A DNA stretch of 23,801 nucleotides, taken from assembly GCA_023458215.1 (NCBI GenBank), contig JAEXAJ010000228.1, positions 1-23,801 of the forward strand, written 5' to 3'. This document shows, piece after piece, positions 8,690 through 16,716 of the stretch. Each line of letters opens with the position of its first letter. Positions within the stretch are counted from its first letter, which is position 1. A program made the translations under genes and the position numbers. The stretch is from Bacteroidota bacterium. Its GTDB lineage: Bacteria; Bacteroidota; Bacteroidia; Bacteroidales; Bacteroidaceae. The notes under the pieces were generated by a model. That model saw nothing but the letters and a program-made list of their open reading frames with translations, was not told the origin of the DNA and made no database searches.

Positions 8690-8782
8690 TTTATCTTTGA
8701 TTAAAATCGAAGATAAGCTGCACCTTTGCATAAAAAATGAACAAGTTTATTTTATTCTGACCTCGGTTTGCTTTATCTTTGC
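8690..8782 (+). repeat. Promoter-carrying dispersed repeat, copy 1 (ahead of murI)
   Basis: About 93 bp that reappear, roughly 80 percent identical by eye, at 13776-13868 ahead of the carbamoyltransferase gene. Hairpin 1 pairs 8691-8701 with 8706-8716. Hairpin 2 pairs 8734-8742 with 8745-8753 with one G-T wobble. The repeat ends with the -7 element TATCTTTG at 8774-8781, so it appears to supply the murI promoter. A second TATCTTTG lies at its left end (8692-8699). Confidence 0.75.
8774..8781 (+). promoter_or_regulatory. Predicted murI promoter -7 element
   Basis: TATCTTTG matches TAnnTTTG and ends 25 bases before the murI ATG at 8807. It is part of the dispersed repeat. A TTTG lies only seven bases upstream, not at the usual -33 distance. 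Confidence 0.55.
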
Positions 8783-8806
8783 AGAGTACATAATTCTTTT
8801 AGAAGT

Positions 8807-9652
8807 ATGAAGCAACTATTACCTTCTGCCCCAGGTCCTATCGGAGTGTTTGATTCCGGTTACGGTGGCCTGACCATTTTGAGTAAGATACGGGAAGCGC
8901 TTCCCCAATACGATTATATCTATTTAGGCGATAACGCGCGCACTCCGTATGGTACCCGTTCGTTTGATATTGTATATGAATTTACTTTGCAGGCAGTCAC
9001 CAAGCTGTTCGAGATGGGTTGCCATCTTGTGATTTTGGCTTGCAATACTGCATCGGCAAAGGCACTCCGTAGCATACAAATAAATGACCTTCCCCGGCTT
9101 GACCCCAACCGGCGCGTACTTGGCGTGATCCGTCCTACGGTAGAAAGTATCGGCAACATCACCCAAAGCCGCCACATCGGAGTGCTTGCCACGGCAGGCA
9201 CTATCAAATCAGAATCCTATCCATTGGAAGTACACAAGCTCTTTCCCGATATACAGGTCAGTGGAGAAGCTTGTCCCCTATGGGTGCCACTGGTAGAAAA
9301 CAACGAAGCGCAGGGCGCAGGTACAGATTATTTTATCCGAAAATACATTGACGAGCTACTTGCCAAAGATAAACAGATCGATACTGTAATCTTGGGGTGT
9401 ACTCATTATCCATTGTTGTTGCCTAAAATTCAGCAATATATGCCCGCAGGTATTACCACTGTTGCGCAAGGTGAATTGGTAGCCGCCAGTTTGAAAGATT
9501 ACCTGCACCGGCATACTGAAATAGACGAAAACTGTACGAAAGGCGGAAACTGCATCTATTGCACTACCGAAGCCGAAGACAAGTTTATTGAATCTGCATC
9601 TACTTTTCTGAACGAAGAGGTTACTGTAAAGAGAATCTCACTGGAACCCTAA
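8807..9652 (+). CDS. murI: Glutamate racemase
   Basis: MurI converts L-glutamate to D-glutamate for peptidoglycan. The family motifs are present: GVFDSGYGGLT near the N-terminus with the catalytic-site Asp, LACNTASA with the first catalytic cysteine, and LGCTHYPLL with the second. YLGDNARTPYGTRS is also typical. I start at the ATG at 8807 (MKQLLPSAPGPIGVF). An in-frame start 39 bases upstream would lie inside the predicted promoter and adds non-conserved residues. The encoded length is 281 residues, normal for the family. It is a single gene between two hairpins. Confidence 0.96.
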   Translation: MKQLLPSAPGPIGVFDSGYGGLTILSKIREALPQYDYIYLGDNARTPYGTRSFDIVYEFTLQAVTKLFEMGCHLVILACNTASAKALRSIQINDLPRLDPNRRVLGVIRPTVESIGNITQSRHIGVLATAGTIKSESYPLEVHKLFPDIQVSGEACPLWVPLVENNEAQGAGTDYFIRKYIDELLAKDKQIDTVILGCTHYPLLLPKIQQYMPAGITTVAQGELVAASLKDYLHRHTEIDENCTKGGNCIYCTTEAEDKFIESASTFLNEEVTVKRISLEP

Positions 9653-9657
9653 CAGCG

Positions 9658-9687
9658 AAGATAAAGATGAAGGTTTATCTTTATTTT
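9658..9687 (+). terminator. Probable murI terminator
   Basis: AAGATAAA at 9658-9665 pairs with TTTATCTT at 9674-9681 across an 8-base loop and is followed by a T-rich stretch. The stem is all A-T except one pair, so it is weak. The words resemble parts of the dispersed repeat upstream of murI. Confidence 0.45.
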
Positions 9688-9720
9688 GTAGAATAAAATA
9701 GCCAATTCAAAACAAAGTGT

Positions 9721-9728
9721 TATATTTG
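9721..9728 (+). promoter_or_regulatory. Predicted promoter -7 element for DUF2007-proB
   Basis: TATATTTG matches TAnnTTTG and lies 30 bases ahead of the next ATG. No -33 TTTG at the usual distance. Confidence 0.5.
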
Positions 9729-9758
9729 TCATACAGAAACCTCTAAATTCATACCATT

Positions 9759-9995
9759 ATGGAAGAAGATAAAACTAAACTCATAGAAGTATACAAAGGA
9801 TCGTTGTGGGAAGCCGAACTGGTAAGAACGATGCTCGGAGACAATGATATCCAAGCTACCACTAAGGATGCGATGATTGTGAACCTCACTTTGCCCGCCA
9901 ATGTTGTAGACGTATCCGTATGGGTCAATGAGAAGGATTATGAGCCTGCTATGGAGGTGGTTCGTGCATACGAGAAGAATAATGACGGAGATTAA
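9759..9995 (+). CDS. DUF2007 family small protein
   Basis: A 78-residue acidic protein without signal peptide or membrane segment. It has the pattern of the DUF2007 'putative signal transducing protein' family: a short alpha/beta ferredoxin-like unit with IEVYKGSLWEAELVRTMLGD, a central strand, and VWVNEKDYEPAMEVVRAYE near the end. The biochemical role is not known. It is followed after 27 bp by proB with only a small stem-loop between, so it is likely co-transcribed with proB. That does not by itself tie it to proline synthesis. Confidence 0.75.
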   Translation: MEEDKTKLIEVYKGSLWEAELVRTMLGDNDIQATTKDAMIVNLTLPANVVDVSVWVNEKDYEPAMEVVRAYEKNNDGD

Positions 9996-9997
9996 TC

Positions 9998-10012
9998 AGC
10001 CCACTTCGGGCT
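9998..10012 (+). other. Small stem-loop between DUF2007 and proB
   Basis: AGCCC (9998-10002) and GGGCT (10008-10012) pair across a 5-base loop directly ahead of the proB start. No T run follows, so it is not a standard terminator. It could affect proB translation or mRNA stability. Confidence 0.4.
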
Positions 10013-10022
10013 ATACACAAAT

Positions 10023-11192
10023 ATGGAACAACAACTCACGAGAATTGCTGTCAAGGTAGGCAGCAATGTATTGACACGCCGTGATGGCACATTGGACGTA
10101 ACACGTATGTCCGCCCTTGTAGACCAGATTGCCGAGCTACATAGAAACGGCGTAGAAATAATCCTCGTTTCCTCCGGAGCTGTGGCTTCGGGTAGGAGCG
10201 AAGTGCATCCCACCAAGAAACTGGATAGTGTAGATCAACGCCAACTTTTCTCTGCCGTAGGACAAGCCAAACTTATCAACCGCTATTATGAATTATTTCG
10301 TGAACATGGCATCCCGGTAGGGCAAGTACTCACCATGAAGGAGAACTTCGGCACTCGCCGCCACTATCTCAATCAAAAGAATTGCATGACCGTGATGCTT
10401 GAAAACGGTGTTATTCCCATTGTGAATGAAAATGATACCATCTCCGTGAGCGAACTCATGTTTACTGACAATGACGAACTATCCGGACTTATTGCTTCCA
10501 TGATGGATGCGCAAGCTTTAATCATTCTCAGTAATATCGACGGCATATACAATGGTTCTCCTGCCGATCCATCCTCAGAAGTAATTCGCGAGATAGGGCA
10601 AGGCAAAGACCTTTCTTCTTATATACAGACTTCCAAGTCGAGTTTCGGGCGAGGTGGTATGCTTACCAAGACCAACATTGCCCGCAAAGTTGCCGACGAA
10701 GGAATCACCGTCATCATTGCCAACGGCAAGCGTGACAATATCCTGATTGACTTAATCAAGTGCGAAGAACTAAGAATGAAAAATGAAGAACGAGGAATGA
10801 AGAATACTACGCAGCCTGATAGCGCAGCCAATTCTTCATCCTTCATTCTTCATTCTTCATTAAAATATACTCGCTTTACCCCTTCGGCAGAACCGGTTTC
10901 CAGCGTCAAGAAGTGGATTGCGCATAGTGAAGGTTTTGCCAAAGGCGAGTTGCACATTAATGAACAAGCCACATTGGTACTGGCTTCTGATAAAGCTGTC
11001 AGCATCTTGCCGGTTGGTATCACCGCCATTGAAGGTGAATTTGAAAAAGATGATATCGTTCGTATCATCGACTTCGAGGGCAATCCCATCGGTGTAGGAA
11101 AAGCGAACTGTGACTCCGTGCAGGCACGCGAGGCAATAGGTAAACACGGGAAGAAGCCTGTGGTACACTATGACTACCTCTATATAGAATAA
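10023..11192 (+). CDS. proB: Glutamate 5-kinase with in-frame repeat insertion
   Basis: ProB phosphorylates glutamate, the first step of proline synthesis. The kinase domain (about residues 1-250) shows VKVGSNVL, LVSSGAVASG, VNENDTISV and FTDNDELSGLIASMMDAQAL. The PUA domain occupies about 283-389 (SVKKWIAHSEGFAKGELHINEQA onward). At 389 residues it is longer than the roughly 360 I expect for this group. The excess matches an 87-bp inverted repeat at 10775-10861, about residues 251-280. The insert keeps the frame and adds a low-complexity linker between the two domains. It probably remains functional, because proA follows intact. proA has its own promoter element 57 bp downstream. Confidence 0.94.
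   Translation: MEQQLTRIAVKVGSNVLTRRDGTLDVTRMSALVDQIAELHRNGVEIILVSSGAVASGRSEVHPTKKLDSVDQRQLFSAVGQAKLINRYYELFREHGIPVGQVLTMKENFGTRRHYLNQKNCMTVMLENGVIPIVNENDTISVSELMFTDNDELSGLIASMMDAQALIILSNIDGIYNGSPADPSSEVIREIGQGKDLSSYIQTSKSSFGRGGMLTKTNIARKVADEGITVIIANGKRDNILIDLIKCEELRMKNEERGMKNTTQPDSAANSSSFILHSSLKYTRFTPSAEPVSSVKKWIAHSEGFAKGELHINEQATLVLASDKAVSILPVGITAIEGEFEKDDIVRIIDFEGNPIGVGKANCDSVQAREAIGKHGKKPVVHYDYLYIE
10775..10861. repeat. Palindromic repeat inserted inside proB
   Basis: Two 31-base arms (10775-10805 and 10831-10861) are inverted copies matching at 27 of 31 positions. They are built of ATGAAGA-like words around a 25-base GC-richer centre (10806-10830). The 87-bp length is exactly 29 codons and has no stop codon in the proB frame. 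The style, repetitive arms around a GC-rich centre, resembles the intergenic repeat at 18591-18669. Confidence 0.8.
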
Positions 11193-11217
11193 AATAATAG
11201 CTTCTTAATTAAATCAC

Positions 11218-11225
11218 TAACTTTG
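11218..11225 (+). promoter_or_regulatory. Predicted proA promoter -7 element
   Basis: TAACTTTG matches TAnnTTTG in the 57-bp gap between proB and proA, 24 bases ahead of the proA start. No -33 TTTG is evident. Confidence 0.5.
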
Positions 11226-11249
11226 CCGAACAATTAATAGACACGCCAC

Positions 11250-12503
11250 ATGATGATGGACTTAAACAAAACATTTGTCGCTGTACAGGATGCAAGTCGC
11301 AAGCTCCTGGCTTTGAATGACAAAGAGATCAATGGGATACTACTGGCGGTTGCCGACGCCGCTATGGACAAAGCCGACTTTATCCTTAGCGAGAATCAAA
11401 AAGACCTGGAGCGTATGGATCCTGCAAATCCTAAATACGACCGCCTGAAACTTACTAAGTCGCGCCTCGAAGGTATTGCTGCGGACATCCGCAACGTAGC
11501 TACACTACCTTCGCCGCTGGGACGGATTCTGAAAGAGAACACGCTGCCCAATGGATTGAGAATAAGAAGAGTAAGTGTGCCTTTCGGTGTGATAGGCATT
11601 ATTTATGAAGCCCGTCCTAATGTCAGTTTCGATGTGTTTTCACTCTGCCTGAAAAGTGGCAATGCCTGCATACTGAAAGGGGGCAGCGATGCCGACTTCT
11701 CAAACCGTGCCATCGTCAGCGTCATACACGAAGTGCTGAAGCTCTTCAAAGTGGACACGCATATTGTGGAGCTGCTCCCTGCCGACCGTGAAGCAACCAC
11801 CGAATTGCTGCATGCATACGGTTATGTCGATTTGCTAATTCCTCGTGGCAGCAGCAACCTCATCAACTTTGTGCGCCAGAACGCTACCATTCCGGTTATC
11901 GAAACAGGTGCAGGAGTCTGCCATACATTTTTCGACCGCTATGGCGATGTGAATATAGCAGCTCCTATCATTCATAACGCAAAGGTGCGCCGTGTCAGTG
12001 TGTGTAATGCCCTGGATTGTTTGATTATAGACTTCGACCGACTGCACGATTTGCCCCGGCTCTGCAAACCATTACAGCAGCAGAATGTAGTTATTTATGC
12101 CGACCAACCGGCCTACAGCGCTTTAGAAGGCGAATATCCTGCCGAACTATTGCAACTCTCCACTGAAGATTGTTACGGCAAGGAATTCTTGGATTACAAG
12201 ATGGCAGTCAAAACCGTCATGTCCATCGGTGAAGCTATGACACACATACAGCAGTACAGTTCCAAGCATAGTGAATGTATCATCACAGAAGATAAAGAAC
12301 ATGCCGAATGGTTCTGCCGTGAGGTGGACGCCGCTTGTGTGTATGTCAATGCACCGACTTCTTTTACCGACGGAGCCCAATTCGGACTAGGCGCCGAAAT
12401 CGGTATCAGCACGCAGAAACTGCATGCTCGTGGTCCGATGGCCCTCGAAGAAATCACTACCTATAAGTGGATTGTGGAGGGAACGGGACAAACGAGGGGG
12501 TGA
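11250..12503 (+). CDS. proA: Gamma-glutamyl phosphate reductase
   Basis: ProA reduces the product of ProB with NADPH to glutamate semialdehyde, giving proline. It is an aldehyde-dehydrogenase-fold protein of 417 residues, a normal length. Visible motifs are [45 protein letters not shown] and [11 protein letters not shown] with the likely catalytic cysteine at residue 252. The C-terminal [20 protein letters not shown] and [15 protein letters not shown] are also typical. The first three codons include several possible ATG starts (11250, 11253, 11256 region). The stop is only 7 bp from the end of the convergent porin gene, with no clear terminator. Confidence 0.96.
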   Translation: MMMDLNKTFVAVQDASRKLLALNDKEINGILLAVADAAMDKADFILSENQKDLERMDPANPKYDRLKLTKSRLEGIAADIRNVATLPSPLGRILKENTLPNGLRIRRVSVPFGVIGIIYEARPNVSFDVFSLCLKSGNACILKGGSDADFSNRAIVSVIHEVLKLFKVDTHIVELLPADREATTELLHAYGYVDLLIPRGSSNLINFVRQNATIPVIETGAGVCHTFFDRYGDVNIAAPIIHNAKVRRVSVCNALDCLIIDFDRLHDLPRLCKPLQQQNVVIYADQPAYSALEGEYPAELLQLSTEDCYGKEFLDYKMAVKTVMSIGEAMTHIQQYSSKHSECIITEDKEHAEWFCREVDAACVYVNAPTSFTDGAQFGLGAEIGISTQKLHARGPMALEEITTYKWIVEGTGQTRG

Positions 12504-12510
12504 TTGAGAA

Positions 12511-13692
12511 TCAAAATACCGGTATCGTATATACCAATCCCAATGAAATACGTTGCGAACTGTAATCTTCCGTACCAAGGGCTCTGGCGCGTTTTGTCAA
12601 GCCATGGTACTTATGTAAGAGGTGTAGGAAGATGAGCAGTTCGCTGTTTTTCATTGGGAAATATTCGGCGCAAGCCTGCACATTCCAAGTACGGCGGTAA
12701 AGGCCTTCCTCGTAAGGACCGTTTGCTTTGTAAACGCTGCCCGTTTCGTAAGCGCCTTTCATATAAACATTCCATTGGGGATGGATGCGGTAGTCAAAAT
12801 TGGCTATTGTAGTAAAGTAGGATACGTGCTGGGCGGTGACGCCTCCTTCGGGTCGGTTGGCGGAAAGTTCGCTGAGAAGTCCTTTGCTGTCTATCCCCTC
12901 ACGCGAATACATGAAGTCCACGTAAGCTACTACCGGGCCTTTCTCCCATACGTTTCCGGCAGTAAGATAGAGTATGTTCCGATTCTCGGCAAGCTGTCCC
13001 CAAGATGCGGAATAGCGTAGGTTCAAGCCACGGTCAAAGAAATAGCCGTCCCAGTTGGCAGTGGAGAGCATGGGCACCTTCACCTTGCCCACTCCTTCCG
13101 GTCGTCCATAAAGAAAAGTTTCATCCTCATCTCCACTCCGGTTGTTCACTACCTGCAAATTCAATTGCTGCGTGGGGGATAATTGGATAGCGCCGTTCAC
13201 GCCCGCTTGGTAGCACGCCACATTGTTGTTGAAGTCGCTGAACTCACGTACTTTAATGGCATTTACCCAATACTCGTATCCACCCAGCTGAATGGCTTGT
13301 TTGCCTACAGTCAGCGTGAAACGTTTATTCATATTCCAATTCACAAGAGCGCATTCTACGGAAGACGACACATTGTCGAGCACATGCGGATTGCTGTATT
13401 TGTTGTAAGATTGGCGAAAATGATAAGAAAAGTCCTTGCCAAAAGAACCTAGAATTTCCAAACGGACGGCATTGATCTTGAATGCGGCTTCATCCAGCTT
13501 TCCATCGGTGAGGTAGGCGGCAGCCGATGTATAGAATTGGAGGTTCATGCTACTGGAAGCTATGGATTTTCCGTCTTTGGTGACGCGTTCCAGCAGGGTT
13601 CGCCCCTCTTCAGGACGTATCAGCGGTTCTTGCGACATCGCAGTTGTCATTCCTCCCGTCAGCAGGCAGGCAAGTAGAATCGTCTTTTTCAT
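12511..13692 (-). CDS. OprP/OprO-type porin, probable
   Basis: A 393-residue outer-membrane barrel protein. It has a signal peptide (MKKTILLACLLTGGMTTAMSQ) and alternating-residue strands rich in aromatic residues. The middle segment NKRFTLTVGKQAIQLGGYEYW is typical of phosphate-selective porin O/P family proteins, which form substrate channels. The substrate cannot be read from sequence. The C-terminus ends in a barrel strand (ISLGLVYTIPVF, terminal F). The start at 13692 is chosen because a full promoter lies just upstream. A longer reading frame from 13731 would start upstream of that promoter. The gene diverges from the carbamoyltransferase and converges on proA. Confidence 0.75.
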   Translation of the reverse strand: MKKTILLACLLTGGMTTAMSQEPLIRPEEGRTLLERVTKDGKSIASSSMNLQFYTSAAAYLTDGKLDEAAFKINAVRLEILGSFGKDFSYHFRQSYNKYSNPHVLDNVSSSVECALVNWNMNKRFTLTVGKQAIQLGGYEYWVNAIKVREFSDFNNNVACYQAGVNGAIQLSPTQQLNLQVVNNRSGDEDETFLYGRPEGVGKVKVPMLSTANWDGYFFDRGLNLRYSASWGQLAENRNILYLTAGNVWEKGPVVAYVDFMYSREGIDSKGLLSELSANRPEGGVTAQHVSYFTTIANFDYRIHPQWNVYMKGAYETGSVYKANGPYEEGLYRRTWNVQACAEYFPMKNSELLIFLHLLHKYHGLTKRARALGTEDYSSQRISLGLVYTIPVF

Positions 13693-13719
13693 TATAGTCT
13701 GTATTAGATTTATGGAGGG

Positions 13720-13751
13720 CAAAGATAGCACAAACCGAAAGCAGAAGCAAA
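13720..13751 (-). promoter_or_regulatory. Predicted porin promoter
   Basis: On the minus strand TTTG (13751-13748) is followed by TATCTTTG (13727-13720), 24 bases between element starts, as in the best promoters of this window. Its -7 element lies 27 bases ahead of the chosen porin ATG. Confidence 0.6.
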
Positions 13752-13775
13752 TTTATTTGTATTTCACATTTAATC

Positions 13776-13868
13776 TTTATCTTTGCCCAAGGCGAAGATA
13801 AGCTTGCACTTCAGCATAAAAAATGAACACGTTCATTTTATTCTGCACTCAGTTTGCATTATCTTTGC
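13776..13868 (+). repeat. Promoter-carrying dispersed repeat, copy 2 (ahead of the carbamoyltransferase)
   Basis: Second copy of the element at 8690-8782. Hairpin 1 pairs 13777-13787 with 13791-13801. Hairpin 2 pairs AAAATGAAC (13820-13828) with GTTCATTTT (13831-13839), a perfect 9-bp stem. The right end contains TATCTTTG (13860-13867). Compared with copy 1, two base pairs in hairpin 1 change on both sides (A-T to C-G and T-A to C-G), so pairing is kept. Confidence 0.75.
13860..13867 (+). promoter_or_regulatory. Predicted carbamoyltransferase promoter -7 element
   Basis: TATCTTTG ends 33 bases before the ATG at 13901 and forms the right end of the dispersed repeat. No -33 TTTG is found at the usual distance; a TTTG sits seven bases upstream, as in front of murI. 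Confidence 0.55.
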
Positions 13869-13900
13869 CACTGTATAGATACACTAAAAGAACAGTGAAT

Positions 13901-14857
13901 ATGAAGAAATTTACTTGCGTGCAGGACATTGGTAACCTGAAGTCTGCACTGGACGAAGCATTCGAGATTAAGAAAGACCGTTTCAAATATGTGGAACTGG
14001 GACGCAACAAGACGTTGATGATGATTTTCTTTAACTCCAGTCTGCGTACCCGCCTCAGTACCCAGAAAGCAGCCTTAAATCTAGGCATGAACGTAATGGT
14101 GCTTGATATCAACCAAGGCGCCTGGAAACTGGAAACCGAACGTGGCGTCATTATGGACGGCGACAAACCCGAACATCTGTTGGAAGCGATTCCTGTGATG
14201 GGTTGCTATTGCGACGTGATCGGCGTGCGTTCTTTTGCCCGTTTTGAGAACAAAGAATATGATTACAATGAAGTGATACTGAATGAGTTCATCAAGTATT
14301 CCGGTCGTCCTGTATTCTCTATGGAAGCGGCTACACGTCACCCTTTACAGAGTTTCGCCGACCTTATCACCATTGAGGAGTACAAAAAGACAGCCCGTCC
14401 CAAAGTGGTCATGACTTGGGCACCGCATCCCCGCCCATTGCCGCAAGCTGTGCCGAACTCTTTTGCCGAATGGATGAATGCAACGGATTATGATTTCGTG
14501 ATTACGCATCCCGAAGGTTATGAACTTGATCCGAAATTCGTGGGAAATGCACGTGTAGAATACGACCAAATGAAAGCCTTTGAAGGTGCTGACTTTGTTT
14601 ATGCCAAGAACTGGGCTGCCTATACAGGAGATAACTACGGACAAATCTTGAGCAAAGACCGTGAATGGACAGTAAGCGACCGTCAAATGGCAGTTACCAA
14701 TAACGCCTATTTCATGCACTGCCTGCCGGTACGCCGCAATATGATTGTAACGGACGACGTTATTGAAAGCCCGCAATCCATCGTAATTCCCGAAGCCGCT
14801 AACCGCGAGATATCAGCAACTGTAGTGTTGAAACAGTTGATTGAAGGTTTGAAATAG
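13901..14857 (+). CDS. argF': N-succinyl-L-ornithine carbamoyltransferase
   Basis: This enzyme transfers a carbamoyl group to N-succinylornithine in the Bacteroides variant of arginine synthesis. The 318-residue protein carries FNSSLRTRLSTQKAA (carbamoyl phosphate site) and MHCLPVRRN (substrate-side catalytic loop). GDKPEHLLEAIPVMGCYCD covers residue 90, which is proline. In published work on the family, proline here goes with succinyl specificity and glutamate with acetyl specificity. The sequence matches what I remember of the B. fragilis enzyme closely. I start at 13901; a longer frame from 13823 would begin inside the promoter repeat. A hairpin terminator follows. Confidence 0.95.
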   Translation: MKKFTCVQDIGNLKSALDEAFEIKKDRFKYVELGRNKTLMMIFFNSSLRTRLSTQKAALNLGMNVMVLDINQGAWKLETERGVIMDGDKPEHLLEAIPVMGCYCDVIGVRSFARFENKEYDYNEVILNEFIKYSGRPVFSMEAATRHPLQSFADLITIEEYKKTARPKVVMTWAPHPRPLPQAVPNSFAEWMNATDYDFVITHPEGYELDPKFVGNARVEYDQMKAFEGADFVYAKNWAAYTGDNYGQILSKDREWTVSDRQMAVTNNAYFMHCLPVRRNMIVTDDVIESPQSIVIPEAANREISATVVLKQLIEGLK

Positions 14858-14874
14858 TTTTCCAATATACCATA

Positions 14875-14927
14875 CCGCCGGTCAAAGGGAAGCAAGTAAT
14901 GCAACCTTTCTTTCCGGCGGCTTGTTT
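14875..14927 (+). terminator. Probable terminator after the carbamoyltransferase gene
   Basis: CCGCCGG (14875-14881) pairs with CCGGCGG (14914-14920), and inside it AAAGG (14884-14888) pairs with CCTTT (14905-14909). CTTGTTT follows. It ends only 12 bp before the next start codon, so the PAP2 gene either depends on read-through or has its own promoter in the same stretch. Confidence 0.65.
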
Positions 14928-14938
14928 ACCTTTATAGT

Positions 14939-16314
14939 ATGAAACCACTACGAACCATTGTAACCTTTCTCTTTATAAGTCTCTTTCTATGTTCAGTAAC
15001 GGCACAGAACAACAATCATTTATTTTCCAGCCCGTCATCCTTCCCGGATACTCTTGCCCGTAAGCATGATTTCTTTCAAAGTCGCTTCTACCGTATGACT
15101 CATATTGCCGTACCACTTATTGTTATCGGTAGTATTGCCAGTACCAAAGACAAAGATTTCAGCAATATGCGCAACTCTTACATTCCTCGATTCCGATTTC
15201 ACTACGATGATTACCTGCAATACAGTCCGGGAGTCTTGATGTTAGGACTAAAAGCTGCAGGCGTAGAAGGTAGAAGTTCGTGGGGGCGAATGCTGACTTC
15301 TGATGCCATATCCGCCGGAATCATGGCTCTTACTGTGAATAGTTTGAAGCAGTCCGTACACAAAGTACGTCCCGACCATAGCAATAATCATTCTTTCCCG
15401 TCGGGACATACAGCCACGGCTTTTATGCTAGCCACTATGCTGCACAAAGAATATGGACTCACTCGTAGCCCGTTATACAGTATTGCAGGTTACTCCCTCG
15501 CCACTGCTACCGCTCTCAGCCGACAATTGAATAACAAGCATTGGTTTTCCGATGTGTTGACGGGAGCAGGTATCGGTATTCTATCTACAGAGTTCGGCTA
15601 TTATATAGCAGACCTTATTTTTAAAAACAAGGGTATCATAAGGCAGCCAAAGCGAGGCACTCCCGAAACAGAACGATATTCATTCTTCGGTCTGCAAATG
15701 GGATATGGGGTAGGTGAAAGAGAAGTACACCTGTCTGAAGGTATAGAAATAGAAGGAAAAGGCGGAGTTATGACCAGCCTGAACGGTGGTTGGTTCTTTC
15801 ATCGCAATTGGGGGTAACGGGAAAACTCTCTTTGAATCAAGTGACTGCACAGTTGGAAAGTACCCGGTTCTTCAAACAACATCCTGAACTGGAATCTTCC
15901 ATTCAAGGAACAGAAACTCGTGCCATGACCTATGCCGGGCTCATGGCGGGCATCATGTACGACTATCGGATAGTACACGGTTTGCATGCAGGTGGAAGCA
16001 TCATGCCAGGTATCGGATGGACAGGATCATACCGCATCAATGCAAAATATGAAGGCGAAGAAGAAAGCACCCCGCTCATTCGCTGCCAAGCACATCCGGT
16101 AGCTAACCTGGATTTTAGCGCGTATCTCATGCACAGCATGGAGAATAACTTAGGAGTGAAACTGTATTTGAATTACAATATGGGCAGAGGCAGGGGAAAT
16201 TACACCTACTATACCCGCACAGCCAATCAACTTGTTTCGACCACGGGACATAAAAATCTCTATCTGCACCATTTCAGTATAGGTGCGGAAGTGGATGTAT
16301 TGCTTTGGAAATAG
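14939..16314 (+). pseudogene. PAP2 phosphatase with C-terminal barrel, split by a frameshift
   Basis: The first frame (14939-15817) encodes a signal peptide ending near VTAQ, then a PAP2 acid phosphatase domain. All three motifs are present: KQSVHKVRP, SFPSGHTATAF and SRQLNNKHWFSDV. Such enzymes remove phosphate from lipid phosphates such as undecaprenyl diphosphate or lipid A. Translation stops at 15815-15817, right after a run of five Gs (15810-15814). The -1 frame continues to 16314 with about 167 residues of beta-barrel-like sequence ending in a charged strand (HHFSIGAEVDVLLWK). With six Gs the product would be one ~458-residue protein reading NWGVTGKL across the junction. Either it is a disrupted gene, a sequencing error or a slippage-controlled gene. 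The phosphatase part alone looks intact. Confidence 0.8.
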
Positions 16315-16317
16315 GAT

Positions 16318-16716
16318 TTATTTATCGGTTTCCTTACCTGCTTCCTGCCAAGCATTGAAGCCGTTGTCAAGGTCATAGACTTCATATCCTTTTTCGCTGA
16401 GGATGGCCGCAGCCTTTTTACTACGTTTACCACTACGGCAGTAAACAGCTACCGGTCTGTCTTTTTGTAAAGTTGAATCGGCCATCGCTTCAAACTCCTT
16501 ATCGAGTACATTGATATTAATGCTGCCGGGAATATGTCCTTCAGAGTATTCGGCCACAGTACGAACATCCAGACGTTGTATATCCGGATCGGCTATCAGT
16601 GCAGCAAACTCATCTACCGGAACAGACTTAAAGTTCCCTGCTTTCTGCTGACAGGAGAAAAGTGCCGAAAAGAAAAGGCAAATACTTGCAAATAATGTCT
16701 TCATAAGGCATTTCAT
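16318..16716 (-). CDS. Rhodanese-like lipoprotein
   Basis: A 132-residue single rhodanese domain with a lipoprotein signal (hydrophobic stretch ending SALFSC, then QQKAG). Rhodaneses move sulfane sulfur through an active-site cysteine, here in VAVYCRSGKRSKKAA (loop CRSGKR). RLDVRTVAEYSEGHIPGSINI is the usual first conserved motif. The envelope location suggests handling of sulfur or thiols outside the cytoplasm (inference). The ATG overlaps the stop of the NigD-like gene (ATGA). A second ATG four codons in would also work. The stop lies 3 bp from the end of the convergent PAP2/barrel gene. Confidence 0.9.
   Translation of the reverse strand: MKCLMKTLFASICLFFSALFSCQQKAGNFKSVPVDEFAALIADPDIQRLDVRTVAEYSEGHIPGSININVLDKEFEAMADSTLQKDRPVAVYCRSGKRSKKAAAILSEKGYEVYDLDNGFNAWQEAGKETDK

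Noticed and set aside
8768..8806. Longer N-terminus for glutamate racemase
   Set aside because: It overlaps the predicted promoter, and the added residues do not match the family.
13823..13900. Longer N-terminus for the carbamoyltransferase
   Set aside because: The extra 26 residues are encoded by the promoter repeat itself and the -7 box lies inside them; the known protein begins at MKKFTCVQ.
15790..16314. Independent gene for the barrel part after the PAP2 stop
   Set aside because: Its only start is a TTG inside the PAP2 frame, it has no signal peptide of its own, and the barrel reads on naturally from the PAP2 frame if one G is added.
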